From: Coriobacteriales bacterium OH1046
GTDB taxonomy: Bacteria > Actinomycetota > Coriobacteriia > Coriobacteriales > Atopobiaceae
Assembly: GCA_004010535.1 (NCBI GenBank)
Contig: RQYE01000003.1
Coordinates: forward strand, 124,001-188,000
Reading direction: 5' to 3'
Length of the DNA: 64,000 bases
Shown: positions 1 through 9,269 of the stretch, piece by piece
Layout: every line of letters starts with the position of its first letter
Position numbering within the stretch: position 1 is the stretch's first letter
Notes under the pieces: model-generated
The model's input: only the letters and a program-made list of their open reading frames with translations
What the model was told of the DNA's origin: nothing
Database searches by the model: none
Translations under genes and position numbers: made by a program

Positions 1-1
1 G

Positions 2-817
2 CTCGCGGCCACCTACGGTATGGATCAGGGCATCATCCCCGGCTTCATCTCGTGGTGCGGTCGCGCTGTGCGGGGCGAGTTCGGCGACTCCTGGCTCTGG
101 ACCGTCCCCGTCACCGAGAAGTTCGCCGATTCGGTGTGGATCTCCTTCACCATGGGTGCCATCGCGTTCTTCTTCGAGATCATCATCGCCATCCCGCTCG
201 GCATCATCGCGGCGACCAAGCAGTACACCAAGGTCGACTACATCATCACGATCGTCGCCCTGGCGTGCTTCTCATTCCCCACGTTCTTCTTCGCATCGCT
301 CCTGAAGCTGGTCTTCTCGGTCCACCTGCACTGGTTCGACCTCGGCGGCCTCATCGGACGCAACTACGAGCAGCTCTCGGCCATGGGGCAGCTCCTCGAC
401 AAGGCCAACCACCTGGTCATGCCCATCGTGACCCTCGTGGTCATCTCCATCGGCTCGCTCATGCGCTACACCCGCACCAACATGCTCGAGGTGCTGAATG
501 CCGACTATATCCGCACGGCGCGCGCGAAGGGCCTCTCGGAGAACAGGGTCATCTACCACCATGCATTCCGCAATACCCTGATCCCGCTCGTCACCATGCT
601 CGGCGGCTCGCTGCCGGGCCTGTTCGCCGGGGCGCTCATCACCGAGACGCTCTTCTCCATCCAGGGCATCGGCTTCGTCTCCTACCAGTCCATGCGCTCG
701 GGCGATATCCCGTTCGCCATGTTCTACCTGGTGTTCATGGCCATCCTCACCCTGCTCGGCAATCTCATCTCCGACATCCTCTACGCCGTGGTCGACCCGC
801 GTGTGCGTATCGCATAA
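2..817 (+). CDS. oppB: Oligopeptide ABC transporter permease, OppB type (5' end outside window)
   Basis: Inner-membrane permease of a peptide importer. The frame is open from base 2 with no in-frame stop, and the protein lacks the usual first transmembrane helix and long N-terminal part, so the gene begins before the window; an internal ATG at 20 is not a credible start. What remains shows several hydrophobic helices and the EAA-type cytoplasmic loop that contacts the ATPase (TARAKGLSENRVIYHHAFRN, then TLIP) followed by the conserved LITETLFSIQGIG segment of OppB/DppB permeases. It is followed after 14 nt by the OppC partner. The substrate-binding protein of this operon, if there is one, would lie upstream of the window. 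Peptide rather than nickel specificity is inferred from family resemblance and the neighbouring OppD/OppF pair. Confidence 0.9.
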   Translation, partial: LAATYGMDQGIIPGFISWCGRAVRGEFGDSWLWTVPVTEKFADSVWISFTMGAIAFFFEIIIAIPLGIIAATKQYTKVDYIITIVALACFSFPTFFFASLLKLVFSVHLHWFDLGGLIGRNYEQLSAMGQLLDKANHLVMPIVTLVVISIGSLMRYTRTNMLEVLNADYIRTARAKGLSENRVIYHHAFRNTLIPLVTMLGGSLPGLFAGALITETLFSIQGIGFVSYQSMRSGDIPFAMFYLVFMAILTLLGNLISDILYAVVDPRVRIA

Positions 818-831
818 GGGAGGCGAGACTC

Positions 832-2421
832 ATGGCAGAACCCGATGAGAAGGCGCAGGCGGCGATCGACGAGGCGTTGGCCAGGGAGGCCGAGGCGCAG
901 GCCGGAAGCGAGGAGTACTCCCTGAGCGACGACCGCCGCGTCAAAACGCTCTCTCCCACAGCCCTCGTCGTCAAGCGCTTCCTGCGCAACCGCGTGGCCA
1001 TGGCCGGCCTCATCATCCTCGCGTTCATGTTCATCTTCTCCTTCGTGGGCGGGGTGGTGAGCCCCTATCGCGAGGACCAGCTCTTCTACCGCTACGACGA
1101 CCAGAACAAGCAGTACGCGGGCGTCACCAGAAACACCGACTTCCGCTATATCACCGAGAACGACTCCGATTTCCCCAGCGTGGCACGCGCCAAGATCGTG
1201 CTCGCCCTCAAGAGCGGCGAGCCCACCTTCGAGGCCGGGGACATCACCTACCGCTATGAGGAGGTGGGCGAGGATTTCTACGCCATCTACGCGGGCGATG
1301 GGGACTATCCGGTTGCCCTCGCCACCTACAACACGGTGAGCAATTCGCTCTCGAACGACAAGCTCCCCTTCGCCTTCCAGTACGCCATCCTCTTGGCGGC
1401 CACCAATGGGAAGACCTCGTTCGAGTACGAGGGGAAGACCTACACCATCGACGAGGCGGGCTCGGTCATGGACGGCGCGACCGAGGTCGCCTATGCCAGC
1501 CGCTACGTCATCCGTGCCATCATGTCCGATGTCTTCCTCACCCGCATGTTCAAGGAGCAGCTGGTCGAGGCCATCGATGCCGGTGAAAGCGAGTTCCACT
1601 TCACCGACGAGGACGGTGTCACGGCCGGCTACACCATCTCCTTCGATTCCGCGACCCAGGGCTGGTCGGTCATGCGGTCCGCCTCCTCCAAGGTCTTCGA
1701 CACCTACTCACCGCCCAGCTGGGAGCACCCGCTGGGAACCGATCGCAACGGCATGGACATGCTCACGCGCCTCATGTACGGTGGCCGCGTGTCGCTCTAC
1801 ATCGGCTTCATCGTCGTCTTCATCGAGACTGCCATCGGCGTCATCTCAGGCGGCATCTCCGGCTACTTCGGCGGTTGGGTCGACAACCTCATCATGCGCA
1901 TCGTGGATGTGTTCTACTGCATCCCCTCCCTGCCGATCATCATCATCTTAGGCGCCGCCATGGATGCCCTGCGCGTCGATCCCCAGATCCGCATGGTCTA
2001 CCTCATGCTGCTTCTGGGCTTCCTCGGTTGGGCCGGCGTCGCACGCCTCGTGCGCGGCCAGATCCTCAGCCTGCGCGAGCAGGAGTTCATGGTGGCCGCC
2101 GAGGCGACGGGCATCCGCGCATCGAGGCGCATCTTCAGGCACCTCATCCCCAATGTCATCCCGCAGCTCATCGTCGCGATGACCATGAACCTCGGCACCA
2201 CCATCATCACGGAGGCCACGCTCTCGTTTCTGGGCCTCGGCGTCAAGTTCCCGTTCGCCTCGTGGGGCAACATCATCAGCGACGTCAACGAGACCTTCGT
2301 CCTCACGAACTACTGGTTCATCTGGATCCCGGCGGGCGTCTGCCTGCTCTCAACCGTATTGGCATTCAATCTGGTCGGCGACGGTCTGCGCGACGCCTTC
2401 GACCCCAAGATGAAGCGCTAG
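832..2421 (+). CDS. oppC: Oligopeptide ABC transporter permease, OppC type, with large extracytoplasmic insertion
   Basis: Second permease of the first Opp system, 529 residues against about 300 for ordinary OppC. The ATG at 832 follows a purine-rich GGGAGGCGAGA; an in-frame upstream extension to position 52 overlaps oppB and is rejected. The first membrane helix is at about residues 55-76. The next conserved element, HPLGTDRNGMDMLTRLMYGG, starts near residue 293, so about 210 residues lie outside the membrane where ordinary family members have roughly 40-50. The C-terminal half is a normal BPD_transp_1 domain with the EAA loop (VAAEATGIRASRRIFRHLIP). The insertion is acidic and tyrosine-rich with no motif I recognise. 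It may help dock a binding protein or peptide, which is inference. The paralogue at 5964 lacks it. Confidence 0.93.
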   Translation: MAEPDEKAQAAIDEALAREAEAQAGSEEYSLSDDRRVKTLSPTALVVKRFLRNRVAMAGLIILAFMFIFSFVGGVVSPYREDQLFYRYDDQNKQYAGVTRNTDFRYITENDSDFPSVARAKIVLALKSGEPTFEAGDITYRYEEVGEDFYAIYAGDGDYPVALATYNTVSNSLSNDKLPFAFQYAILLAATNGKTSFEYEGKTYTIDEAGSVMDGATEVAYASRYVIRAIMSDVFLTRMFKEQLVEAIDAGESEFHFTDEDGVTAGYTISFDSATQGWSVMRSASSKVFDTYSPPSWEHPLGTDRNGMDMLTRLMYGGRVSLYIGFIVVFIETAIGVISGGISGYFGGWVDNLIMRIVDVFYCIPSLPIIIILGAAMDALRVDPQIRMVYLMLLLGFLGWAGVARLVRGQILSLREQEFMVAAEATGIRASRRIFRHLIPNVIPQLIVAMTMNLGTTIITEATLSFLGLGVKFPFASWGNIISDVNETFVLTNYWFIWIPAGVCLLSTVLAFNLVGDGLRDAFDPKMKR

Positions 2422-2430
2422 GGGGTCGAC

Positions 2431-3639
2431 ATGGCAAACCACAGCGGGAACGGCTACCTTTCCGCCAAAGAATCGCGCGCCATCTCAAAGGCCAATCGCA
2501 AGATCACCGATGAGCTCGAGAAGAAGTGGAAGCGCAAGAACGTTCCCGAGTCCGAGTACCTGTGCCAGATGCACGATCCCGCGAACACGGTGGAATTCGA
2601 CGATCTGCACACCTACTTCTTCACCGATTCGGGTACCGTCCGTTCCGTCGACGGCGTCACCTTCGATGTTCCCATCGGCAAGACCGTGGGCGTGGTGGGG
2701 GAATCGGGCTGCGGCAAGTCCGTCACCTCGCTCTCCCTCATGCAGCTCCTGCAGCGCCCCCAGGGCCAGATCGTCTCCGGTGCGATCCGCCTGAACCTCG
2801 GCGACAAGGCCTACGACATCGCCAAGATCACGCAGGAGGCCATGCAGGGCCTGCGCGGCAACATGGTCTCGATGATCTTCCAGGAGCCTATGACCTCCCT
2901 GAACCCGGTCTTCCGCATCGGAGATCAGGTGGATGAGGTCATCGCCCTGCACGACGGAGAGGGCAAGACCAAGGAGGAGATCCGCAGACGCACCATCGAG
3001 GCCATCAAGATGGTCGGCATCGCCAACGCCGAGGGCGTGGCCGAGATGTTCCCGCACGAGCTCTCCGGCGGGATGCGCCAGCGCATCATGATCGCCATGG
3101 CGCTGGCCTGCAACCCCAAGATCATCATCGCCGACGAGCCCACCACGGCCCTCGACGTCACCATCCAGGCGCAGATCCTCGACCTGCTCCGCAACCTCAA
3201 GGATCGTATCAACTCGTCCATCATGCTCATCACCCACGATCTCGGCGTCATCGCCGAGATGGCCGACTACGTGGTGGTCATGTACGCGGGCCGCATCGTG
3301 GAGAAGGGCACGGCGGACGATATCTTCCATCATCCGGCGCACCCCTACACCATCGGCCTCATGGCCTCCAAACCGGTCGTCGGGCGGGAGGTCGACAAGC
3401 TCTTCTCGATCCCCGGCAAGGTGCCCAATCCCATCAACATGCCCGATTACTGCTACTTCCGCGACCGCTGCGACCGGCGCCTCGCCTGCTGCGACGGCGC
3501 ATATCCCGTCGAGATCAGCCTCTCGGAGACGCATAAGGTCAGCTGCTACCGCTTCTACGAGGAGCATCGGTCCGAGGCTTCCGCCGATGGCAAGGACGAT
3601 ATGAGCGCATTCGGCCTCACGGGAGGTGCAGGCGCATGA
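2431..3639 (+). CDS. oppD: Oligopeptide ABC transporter ATP-binding protein, OppD type
   Basis: ATPase subunit that powers peptide import on the cytoplasmic face. Walker A (GESGCGKS) is near residue 90, the signature LSGGMRQR near 211, Walker B ([12 protein letters not shown]) near 230 and the H-loop LITHDLG near 266. The C-terminal oligopeptide-transporter extension has a cysteine cluster (CYFRDRCDRRLACC), as in many OppD/DppD proteins where it may hold an Fe-S cluster. An N-terminal extension of about 50 charged residues precedes the nucleotide-binding domain and is longer than usual (402 residues against about 330). It starts 9 nt after oppC and ends in an ATGA overlap with oppF. Confidence 0.95.
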   Translation: MANHSGNGYLSAKESRAISKANRKITDELEKKWKRKNVPESEYLCQMHDPANTVEFDDLHTYFFTDSGTVRSVDGVTFDVPIGKTVGVVGESGCGKSVTSLSLMQLLQRPQGQIVSGAIRLNLGDKAYDIAKITQEAMQGLRGNMVSMIFQEPMTSLNPVFRIGDQVDEVIALHDGEGKTKEEIRRRTIEAIKMVGIANAEGVAEMFPHELSGGMRQRIMIAMALACNPKIIIADEPTTALDVTIQAQILDLLRNLKDRINSSIMLITHDLGVIAEMADYVVVMYAGRIVEKGTADDIFHHPAHPYTIGLMASKPVVGREVDKLFSIPGKVPNPINMPDYCYFRDRCDRRLACCDGAYPVEISLSETHKVSCYRFYEEHRSEASADGKDDMSAFGLTGGAGA

Positions 3640-4697
3640 GCATAGAAGCGAACCGTATCGCCGCAGATGCGGGAAAGCTGGTCTACGATCCGCAGTACAT
3701 CCTCATGGTCAAGGATCTCAAGAAGCATTTCCCCATCAAGGGCGGCATGATGAACCGCGCCGTGGGTCAGGTCAAGGCCGTCGACGGCGTCACCTTCAAC
3801 CTCAAGCGCGGCACCACCATGGGCCTCGTGGGCGAGTCGGGCTGCGGCAAGACCACCACGGGCCGCGCGATCCTGCGCCTTTCGGGCGAGAAGACCGCCG
3901 GCGAGGTGCTCTTCAACGGCCGGGAGGTCTACGACCTCTCCCATGAGGAGCTGCGCCATCTGCGCACCAAGATGCAGATCATCTTCCAGGATCCGTTCTC
4001 CAGCCTCTCGCCGCGCCTTCCCATCGGGGAGATCATCGGCGAGGCCGTGCGCGAGCACAAGCTCGTGCCGAAGGCCGAGCTCGACGATTACATCGACGGG
4101 GTCATGGATCAGTGCGGCCTGCAGCCCTTCCAGAAGGAACGCTATCCCCACGAGTTCTCCGGCGGCCAGCGCCAGCGCATCTGCATCGCCCGCGCGCTCG
4201 CCCTGAACCCCGAGTTCGTCGTCTGCGACGAGCCCGTCTCGGCCCTCGACGTCTCCATCCAGGCCCAGATCATCAATCTTCTGAACGATCTTCAGGAGGA
4301 ACATGATCTCACCTACCTCTTCATCAGCCACGATCTCTCGGTCGTGGAGCACATCTCCGATACCGTGGGCGTCATGTATCTCGGGAACCTCGTGGAATAC
4401 GGCGAGAAGAAGGATATCTTCGACAATCCGCTGCATCCCTACACCAAGGCGCTCTTCTCGGCCATCCCCATCCCCGATCCGGATGCCAAGATGGACCGTA
4501 TCGTGCTCGAAGGCTCCATCCCGTCCCCGGCAGATCCTCCCGAGGGCTGCAAGTTCCATACGCGCTGCGCCCACTGCATGGAGCGCTGCACGCACAGCAT
4601 GCCCCAGCAGAAGGAGATCGAGCCGGGGCACTTCGTGGTATGCCATCTCTTCGACGATGAGCCCGAGGTGGAAGATGCCGAGCCAGCCGGAGCATAG
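3636..4697 (+). CDS. oppF: Oligopeptide ABC transporter ATP-binding protein, OppF type
   Basis: Second ATPase of the first Opp importer, 353 residues. It starts inside the stop of oppD (ATGA), a sign of translational coupling. Walker [10 protein letters not shown] lies near residue 66, signature FSGGQRQR near 174 and Walker [13 protein letters not shown] near 194; the last is the variant typical of OppF rather than OppD. The C-terminal oligopeptide motif has cysteines in [15 protein letters not shown]. The N-terminus carries about 20 extra residues before the ABC domain. The end overlaps the predicted small membrane protein that follows by 23 nt. Confidence 0.95.
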   Translation: MSIEANRIAADAGKLVYDPQYILMVKDLKKHFPIKGGMMNRAVGQVKAVDGVTFNLKRGTTMGLVGESGCGKTTTGRAILRLSGEKTAGEVLFNGREVYDLSHEELRHLRTKMQIIFQDPFSSLSPRLPIGEIIGEAVREHKLVPKAELDDYIDGVMDQCGLQPFQKERYPHEFSGGQRQRICIARALALNPEFVVCDEPVSALDVSIQAQIINLLNDLQEEHDLTYLFISHDLSVVEHISDTVGVMYLGNLVEYGEKKDIFDNPLHPYTKALFSAIPIPDPDAKMDRIVLEGSIPSPADPPEGCKFHTRCAHCMERCTHSMPQQKEIEPGHFVVCHLFDDEPEVEDAEPAGA

Positions 4698-4917
4698 CGA
4701 TGACGACGGACGCACGATCGCCGACGTGAGTGCGCTCGGCGATCCGGCGCCGGAGCCCCTGCGACCGGATTCACGCGACGTGCGCGGGGAGCTCGGCAGC
4801 CCCGAGAGCCGGCGCATGGTCATCCTCGGCACGCTCGGAGCAGGCCTCTCGCTCGGTGCGGTCTACGTGATCATCTTCGGTATCGCCATCGCGCTCATGG
4901 TGGTGTTCTGGACATGA
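4675..4917 (+). CDS. Small single-pass membrane protein at the end of the first opp operon
   Basis: An 80-residue protein too small for a family call. The ATG at 4675 lies inside the oppF end and is preceded by the purine-rich GAGGTGGAAG. The N-terminal half is acidic and hydrophilic; the C-terminal half is one long hydrophobic stretch (from MVILGTLGAGLSLGAVYVII to the end), which predicts a tail-anchored membrane protein. Codon use matches the neighbouring genes. It is probably co-translated with oppF and may be a small accessory subunit of the transporter, which is only inferred from position. A shorter version starting at a downstream GTG cannot be excluded. Confidence 0.6.
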   Translation: MPSQPEHSDDDGRTIADVSALGDPAPEPLRPDSRDVRGELGSPESRRMVILGTLGAGLSLGAVYVIIFGIAIALMVVFWT

Positions 4918-4962
4918 CGGAAGGCTTGGGCGGGGGATGGCTGCGTGGGTGCCGTTTAGGGA

Positions 4963-4968
4963 TACAAT
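4963..4968 (+). promoter_or_regulatory. Candidate -10 element of the second opp operon
   Basis: TACAAT in the 107-bp gap between the two opp operons, 57 nt before the oppB start. No convincing -35 hexamer is placed 16-18 bp upstream, so this is a weak call. It suggests that the second operon can be transcribed separately from the first. Confidence 0.3.
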
Positions 4969-5024
4969 GAGAACTTGCACTAATGGAGAGGATGCCACGT
5001 CGGCATCAATAAGAGGTGGAGCCT

Positions 5025-5951
5025 ATGGATTCCAAGACCCTGCGCTACATCGCCAAGCGCGTCATCTTGGCGATCGTCACGCTCTGGGCGGTCATCACCA
5101 TCACATTCTTCGTCATGCACGCCGTTCCCGGCGGCCCGTTCACGCGCGAGAAGGCCATCTCGGCCGAGGCGCAGGCGGCCCTCGAGGCGAAGTACGGCCT
5201 CGATAAACCGCTGTTCGAGCAATACATCACCTATCTGAACGACGCGCTGCACGGCAACTTCGGCCCTTCCATCAAACAGCGCGGCCGCATGGTCACCGAC
5301 ATCATCCTCGACGGCATGCGCACCTCTGCCAAGATCGGTCTCATCGCCTTGGTCATCGCCACGGTGCTCGGCATCCTGTTCGGTGCGCTTGCGGCACTCC
5401 GGCGCAACTCCCTCGCGGATAAGACCATCATGGTGATGACCACGGCCTTCGTCTCGATGCCGTCGTTCATCATGGGGTCTCTTCTGATGATCCTCTTCTG
5501 CGTCGTGCTTGCCGTCCTACCCGCCAACGGCGCTTCAAAGGGCGGTCTGATCCTGCCCATCATCACGCTCTCGCTCTATCCGATGGCCTACATAACGCGC
5601 CTCACGCGCTCATCCATGCTCGACGTGCTCGGCCAGGACTACATCCGCACCGCAAAGGCCAAGGGAGTTTCCGAGCGCATGATCATCGTCAAGCACGCTC
5701 TCAAGAACTCCCTCATCCCGGTCATCACCTACTTCGGTCCGCAGCTGGCCTATATCGTCACGGGATCGCTCGTCGTCGAGCAGATCTTCGCGGTGCCGGG
5801 TATCGGCCGCTACTTCGTGAACTCCATCACGGGCCGCGATTACACCCTCATCATGGGCACCACCATCGTGCTCGCAACCCTCATCGTCACCATGAACCTG
5901 GTGAGCGACATCCTCTACAAGGTCGTCGATCCCAGGATCAACCTCGAGTAG
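5025..5951 (+). CDS. oppB: Oligopeptide ABC transporter permease, OppB type (second system)
   Basis: Complete 308-residue OppB/DppB permease. I start at the ATG at 5025 because AAGAGGTGG sits about 5 nt upstream; a GTG at 5016 in the same frame lies inside that ribosome-binding site. The protein opens with the family-typical KTLRYIAKRVILAIVTLWAV helix, then a periplasmic-type segment with PGGPFTREKAIS, and has the EAA loop RTAKAKGVSERMIIVKHALK. It ends with the conserved VVDPRINLE. With the next three genes it forms a complete membrane and ATPase set, but no binding-protein gene is present in this operon. Confidence 0.95.
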   Translation: MDSKTLRYIAKRVILAIVTLWAVITITFFVMHAVPGGPFTREKAISAEAQAALEAKYGLDKPLFEQYITYLNDALHGNFGPSIKQRGRMVTDIILDGMRTSAKIGLIALVIATVLGILFGALAALRRNSLADKTIMVMTTAFVSMPSFIMGSLLMILFCVVLAVLPANGASKGGLILPIITLSLYPMAYITRLTRSSMLDVLGQDYIRTAKAKGVSERMIIVKHALKNSLIPVITYFGPQLAYIVTGSLVVEQIFAVPGIGRYFVNSITGRDYTLIMGTTIVLATLIVTMNLVSDILYKVVDPRINLE

Positions 5952-5963
5952 GAGGCGGGCGCC

Positions 5964-7022
5964 ATGACAAAGAAGCCGCTTTCGCTGCATGTCGATGCCG
6001 AGGACTTCCTCCCCGCAAGCGAGGAGGAGAAGGCCTACATGGTGCAGATGCGCCCGTCCACGACCTTCTTCAAGGATGGCTGCAAGCGCCTCGTCAAGAA
6101 CAAGGTCGCGTTCATAAGCCTCATCGCCATCGTGCTCATCACCATCTTGTCCATCGTCCTGCCCCTGGTATGGCCCTACAGCTATGCGCGGCAACTCGGC
6201 AACCAACCCGGTCGCCCGGTCGATCCGAGCTTCAACAACCTGCGCCCGATGGAGTATTCCATCACCGAGCAAGCCGCCCTCGAGGCGGGGGAGAGCGTCT
6301 TCCCGCATCTCTTCGGCACCGATGCCTCCGGCCGCGATTACTTCATCCGCGTGGTCTACGGTACGCGCATCTCCCTTGCGGTGGGCTTCTTCGCATCGAT
6401 CATCGTCCTCGTCATCGGCATGACACTCGGCTCGATCGCCGGGTTCTCCGGCGGCAGGATCGATATGGTCATCATGCGCATCGTCGATATCATCTACTCC
6501 CTGCCCGACATGCTCATGGTCATCCTGCTCGCGAGCGTCATGCGCGAGACCATGGGGCCGATCATCGAGGGTACGGTGCTGCAGACGATCGGCTCGAACA
6601 TCATCTCGCTCTTCATCATCTTCGCGCTCCTGTACTGGTGCTCGATGGCACGCCTCATCCGAGGTCAGATCCTGTCGCTGCGCGAGCAGGAGTACGTCCT
6701 CGCGGCCCAGGCCACGGGCGCGGGTGCCGGCTGGATCATCAAGAAGCACCTCATCCCCAACTGCATCTCGGTCATCATCATCTCGACCGCCTTGCAGATC
6801 CCCAACGCCATCTTCACCGAGAGTTTCCTCTCGTTTCTGGGTTTGGGCGTCAACGCTCCCATGCCCTCGCTCGGCAGCCTCGCCTCCGAGGCGCTGAACG
6901 GCATCACGTCCTACGGGTACCGTCTGGTCATCCCCGCCATCGTCATCTCGCTCATCGTGCTCTCCCTGAACCTCTTCGGCGATGGCCTGCGCGATGCCTT
7001 CGACCCCAAGCTCAATCAGTAG
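5964..7022 (+). CDS. oppC: Oligopeptide ABC transporter permease, OppC type (second system)
   Basis: A 352-residue permease that partners the preceding OppB, starting 12 nt after it behind GTAGGAGG. One membrane helix near residues 50-72 is followed by a short outer segment (about 40 residues) and then HLFGTDASGRDYFIRVVYG, the usual OppC spacing. This contrasts with the long insertion of the paralogue at 832. The EAA loop is LAAQATGAGAGWIIKKHLIP. The C-terminus FGDGLRDAFDPKLNQ is nearly the same as in the first OppC, so the two systems are paralogous, not copies of each other. Confidence 0.95.
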   Translation: MTKKPLSLHVDAEDFLPASEEEKAYMVQMRPSTTFFKDGCKRLVKNKVAFISLIAIVLITILSIVLPLVWPYSYARQLGNQPGRPVDPSFNNLRPMEYSITEQAALEAGESVFPHLFGTDASGRDYFIRVVYGTRISLAVGFFASIIVLVIGMTLGSIAGFSGGRIDMVIMRIVDIIYSLPDMLMVILLASVMRETMGPIIEGTVLQTIGSNIISLFIIFALLYWCSMARLIRGQILSLREQEYVLAAQATGAGAGWIIKKHLIPNCISVIIISTALQIPNAIFTESFLSFLGLGVNAPMPSLGSLASEALNGITSYGYRLVIPAIVISLIVLSLNLFGDGLRDAFDPKLNQ

Positions 7023-7038
7023 AAAGGAGGAGCCGACC

Positions 7039-8085
7039 ATGTCATCACTTCTTGAGGTCACCGATCTGCATACGTCGTTCTTCACCGACGCCGGCGAGGT
7101 CAAAGCGGTAAACGGCATCTCCTTCTTCCTCGATCGCGGCAAAGTGCTGGGCATCGTGGGGGAATCGGGCTCGGGCAAATCGGTCACCGCCTATTCCATC
7201 CTCCAGATCCTCGCCCCTACCGGCAGGATCGTCTCCGGTTCCGTCAAGCTCGACGGCCAGGAGCTCGTGGGCGCCGGCGAGAAGGCCATGCAGGATGTGC
7301 GCGGCAACAAGATCTCCATCATCTTCCAAGATCCGATGACCTCCCTCAACCCTACCTATACCATCGGCCACCAACTGATGGAGGCCATCATGCTCCACAC
7401 CAAACGCGACAAGCGGGAGGCATGGGACCGTGCCGTCGAGATGCTGCGGCTGGTCAACATCAACGAGCCCGAGAAGCGCATGAGGCAGTACCCCTTCGAG
7501 CAATCGGGCGGTATGCGCCAGCGCATCATGATCGCCATGGCGCTCGCCTGCGAGCCCGATATCCTCATCGCCGACGAGCCCACCACGGCCCTCGATGTCA
7601 CCATCCAGGCCCAGATCCTCGAGCTCATGCAGGACCTGCAGAGAAAGCTGGGCATGGCCATCATCATGATCACCCACGATCTGGGTGTCGTTGCCCAGAT
7701 GTGCGACGAGATCGTGGTCATGTATGCCGGCTCCTATTGCGAGCGCGGCACGGCCGAGGAGATCTTCTACAACCCCAAGCATGAGTACACGAAGGGGCTC
7801 CTGCGCTCCATCCCCACGCTCGATACCATGGGCCGGAAGCTCCAGCCCATCACCGGCACCCCCATCGATCTGCTCAACCTTCCCGAAGGCTGCCCTTTCG
7901 CCCCGCGCTGCGATGCGGCCATGAGGATCTGCATCCGCCAAGCCCCCGCGAGCATGGATATCAACGAGTTCCATAAGGCATCCTGCTGGATGAACGTGAA
8001 GGCGCTTGCCGAAACAGAGGCCGCCCTCGAAGATGACGGCGCTGCAGATGCCGCCGAGACCCCGGAAGGCGGCGATGCAAAGTGA
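7039..8085 (+). CDS. oppD: Oligopeptide ABC transporter ATP-binding protein, OppD type (second system)
   Basis: A 348-residue ATPase. The start at 7039 is fixed by AAAGGAGG nine nt upstream; an in-frame ATG at 6982 lies within oppC and is rejected. Walker A GESGSGKS is near residue 42, the signature is QSGGMRQR (Q instead of the usual L) near 155 and Walker [13 protein letters not shown] near 175. The C-terminal oligopeptide extension contains spaced cysteines ([15 protein letters not shown]). An alanine- and glutamate-rich tail of about 25 residues follows. It is translationally coupled to oppF through a GTGA overlap. Confidence 0.95.
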   Translation: MSSLLEVTDLHTSFFTDAGEVKAVNGISFFLDRGKVLGIVGESGSGKSVTAYSILQILAPTGRIVSGSVKLDGQELVGAGEKAMQDVRGNKISIIFQDPMTSLNPTYTIGHQLMEAIMLHTKRDKREAWDRAVEMLRLVNINEPEKRMRQYPFEQSGGMRQRIMIAMALACEPDILIADEPTTALDVTIQAQILELMQDLQRKLGMAIIMITHDLGVVAQMCDEIVVMYAGSYCERGTAEEIFYNPKHEYTKGLLRSIPTLDTMGRKLQPITGTPIDLLNLPEGCPFAPRCDAAMRICIRQAPASMDINEFHKASCWMNVKALAETEAALEDDGAADAAETPEGGDAK

Positions 8086-9068
8086 GCACCGAAACGCGCC
8101 CCCTTGTCGAGATCCAGCATCTCAAGGAGTATTTCCCCATCAACACCGGCTTCTTCAAGACCACGCCCCTCAAGGCCGTCGATGATGTGAGCTTCACCAT
8201 CAATCGCGGCGAGACGCTCGGCCTGGTGGGGGAGTCCGGCTGCGGCAAGACCACGGTCGGCCGCACCATCCTGCACCTCTACAAACCCACCGACGGCCTC
8301 GTCATCTACGATGGCAAGCCCATCGAGACCAAGGAGGATCTGGCCGAATACCGAACGAAGACCACGATGGTCTTCCAAGATCCCTACTCCTCCTTGAATC
8401 CCCGCATGACGGTCTCCGATATCATCGCCGAGCCTCTCGACGTGCACAAGCTGTATACCGATCCCAAGCAGCGCGAGGAGCGCGTCCTCGAGCTCATGGA
8501 CCACGTGGGCCTGAACTCGGAGCATGCCTCCCGCTACGCCCACGAGTTCTCCGGCGGCCAGCGCCAGCGCATCGGCATCGCCCGTGCGCTCGCCATCAAC
8601 CCCGAGTTCATCGTCTGCGACGAGCCTGTCTCGGCCCTCGACGTCTCCATCCAGGCGCAGGTCATCAACATGTTCGATGAGCTGCAGGATCGCTTCGGCC
8701 TCACCTACCTCTTCATCGCGCACGACCTGCTCGTCGTCCGCCATATCTCCGACCGCATCGCCGTCATGTACTTGGGCAAGATGGTCGAGCTCGCCTCATC
8801 GGAGGAGATCTACGATCATCCGCTGCATCCCTATACCAAATCGCTCATCTCGGCGGTGCCCATCCCCGATCCCAAGATCGCCCGCGCCAACAGGCGCATC
8901 TCGCTCCAAGGCGATATCCCGAGCCCGCTCAACGCTCCTTCCGGGTGCCCGTTCCGCACGCGCTGCCCGTATGCGACCGATGCCTGCGCCGCATCCATGC
9001 CCGCATTCGAGGAGATCGAGTCCGGGCACTTCGTGGCGTGCCATCGCGTGAACGAGATCAATACGTAA
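8082..9068 (+). CDS. oppF: Oligopeptide ABC transporter ATP-binding protein, OppF type (second system)
   Basis: A 328-residue ATPase starting at GTG inside the stop codon of the second oppD. Walker [10 protein letters not shown] is near residue 50, signature FSGGQRQR near 156, Walker [13 protein letters not shown] near 176, and the H-loop is IAHDLLVV. The C-terminal motif [15 protein letters not shown] is the oligopeptide-transporter cysteine motif. It is the last gene of the second opp operon; the next gene begins 200 bp downstream behind its own promoter-like sequence. CCTCCC and GGGAGG copies just after the stop could form only a weak hairpin. Confidence 0.95.
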   Translation: MSTETRPLVEIQHLKEYFPINTGFFKTTPLKAVDDVSFTINRGETLGLVGESGCGKTTVGRTILHLYKPTDGLVIYDGKPIETKEDLAEYRTKTTMVFQDPYSSLNPRMTVSDIIAEPLDVHKLYTDPKQREERVLELMDHVGLNSEHASRYAHEFSGGQRQRIGIARALAINPEFIVCDEPVSALDVSIQAQVINMFDELQDRFGLTYLFIAHDLLVVRHISDRIAVMYLGKMVELASSEEIYDHPLHPYTKSLISAVPIPDPKIARANRRISLQGDIPSPLNAPSGCPFRTRCPYATDACAASMPAFEEIESGHFVACHRVNEINT

Positions 9069-9171
9069 CCTCCCGCATCCCATCGATCGGGCGCATCGTC
9101 TGGGAGGCCCGCTGCCATGGCGGATCATCGGCTCCGCTCGGCTGCTTCTTCGGCTCGCTGGTGGACGGCCC

Positions 9172-9200
9172 TTGTCCGACGGATTCCCCCTAGGTAGAAT
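9172..9200 (+). promoter_or_regulatory. Promoter of the zinc-ribbon cassette
   Basis: TTGTCC at 9172-9177 and TAGAAT at 9195-9200 are separated by 17 bp, a good vegetative-type promoter. It lies 70 bp before the first gene of the 9270-14657 cassette, which supports separate transcription from the opp operon. Confidence 0.5.
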
Positions 9201-9269
9201 CGATACGGGCCGACCCTGCTCGAGTCCTGTTTTTTCGACACCCTCACCCTACGGCGAGAGGACCATGGA

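Noticed and set aside
52-831. In-frame N-terminal extension of the first oppC
   Set aside because: It overlaps oppB over its whole length in another frame. The product is Arg/His-rich, and the ATG at 832 has its own RBS.
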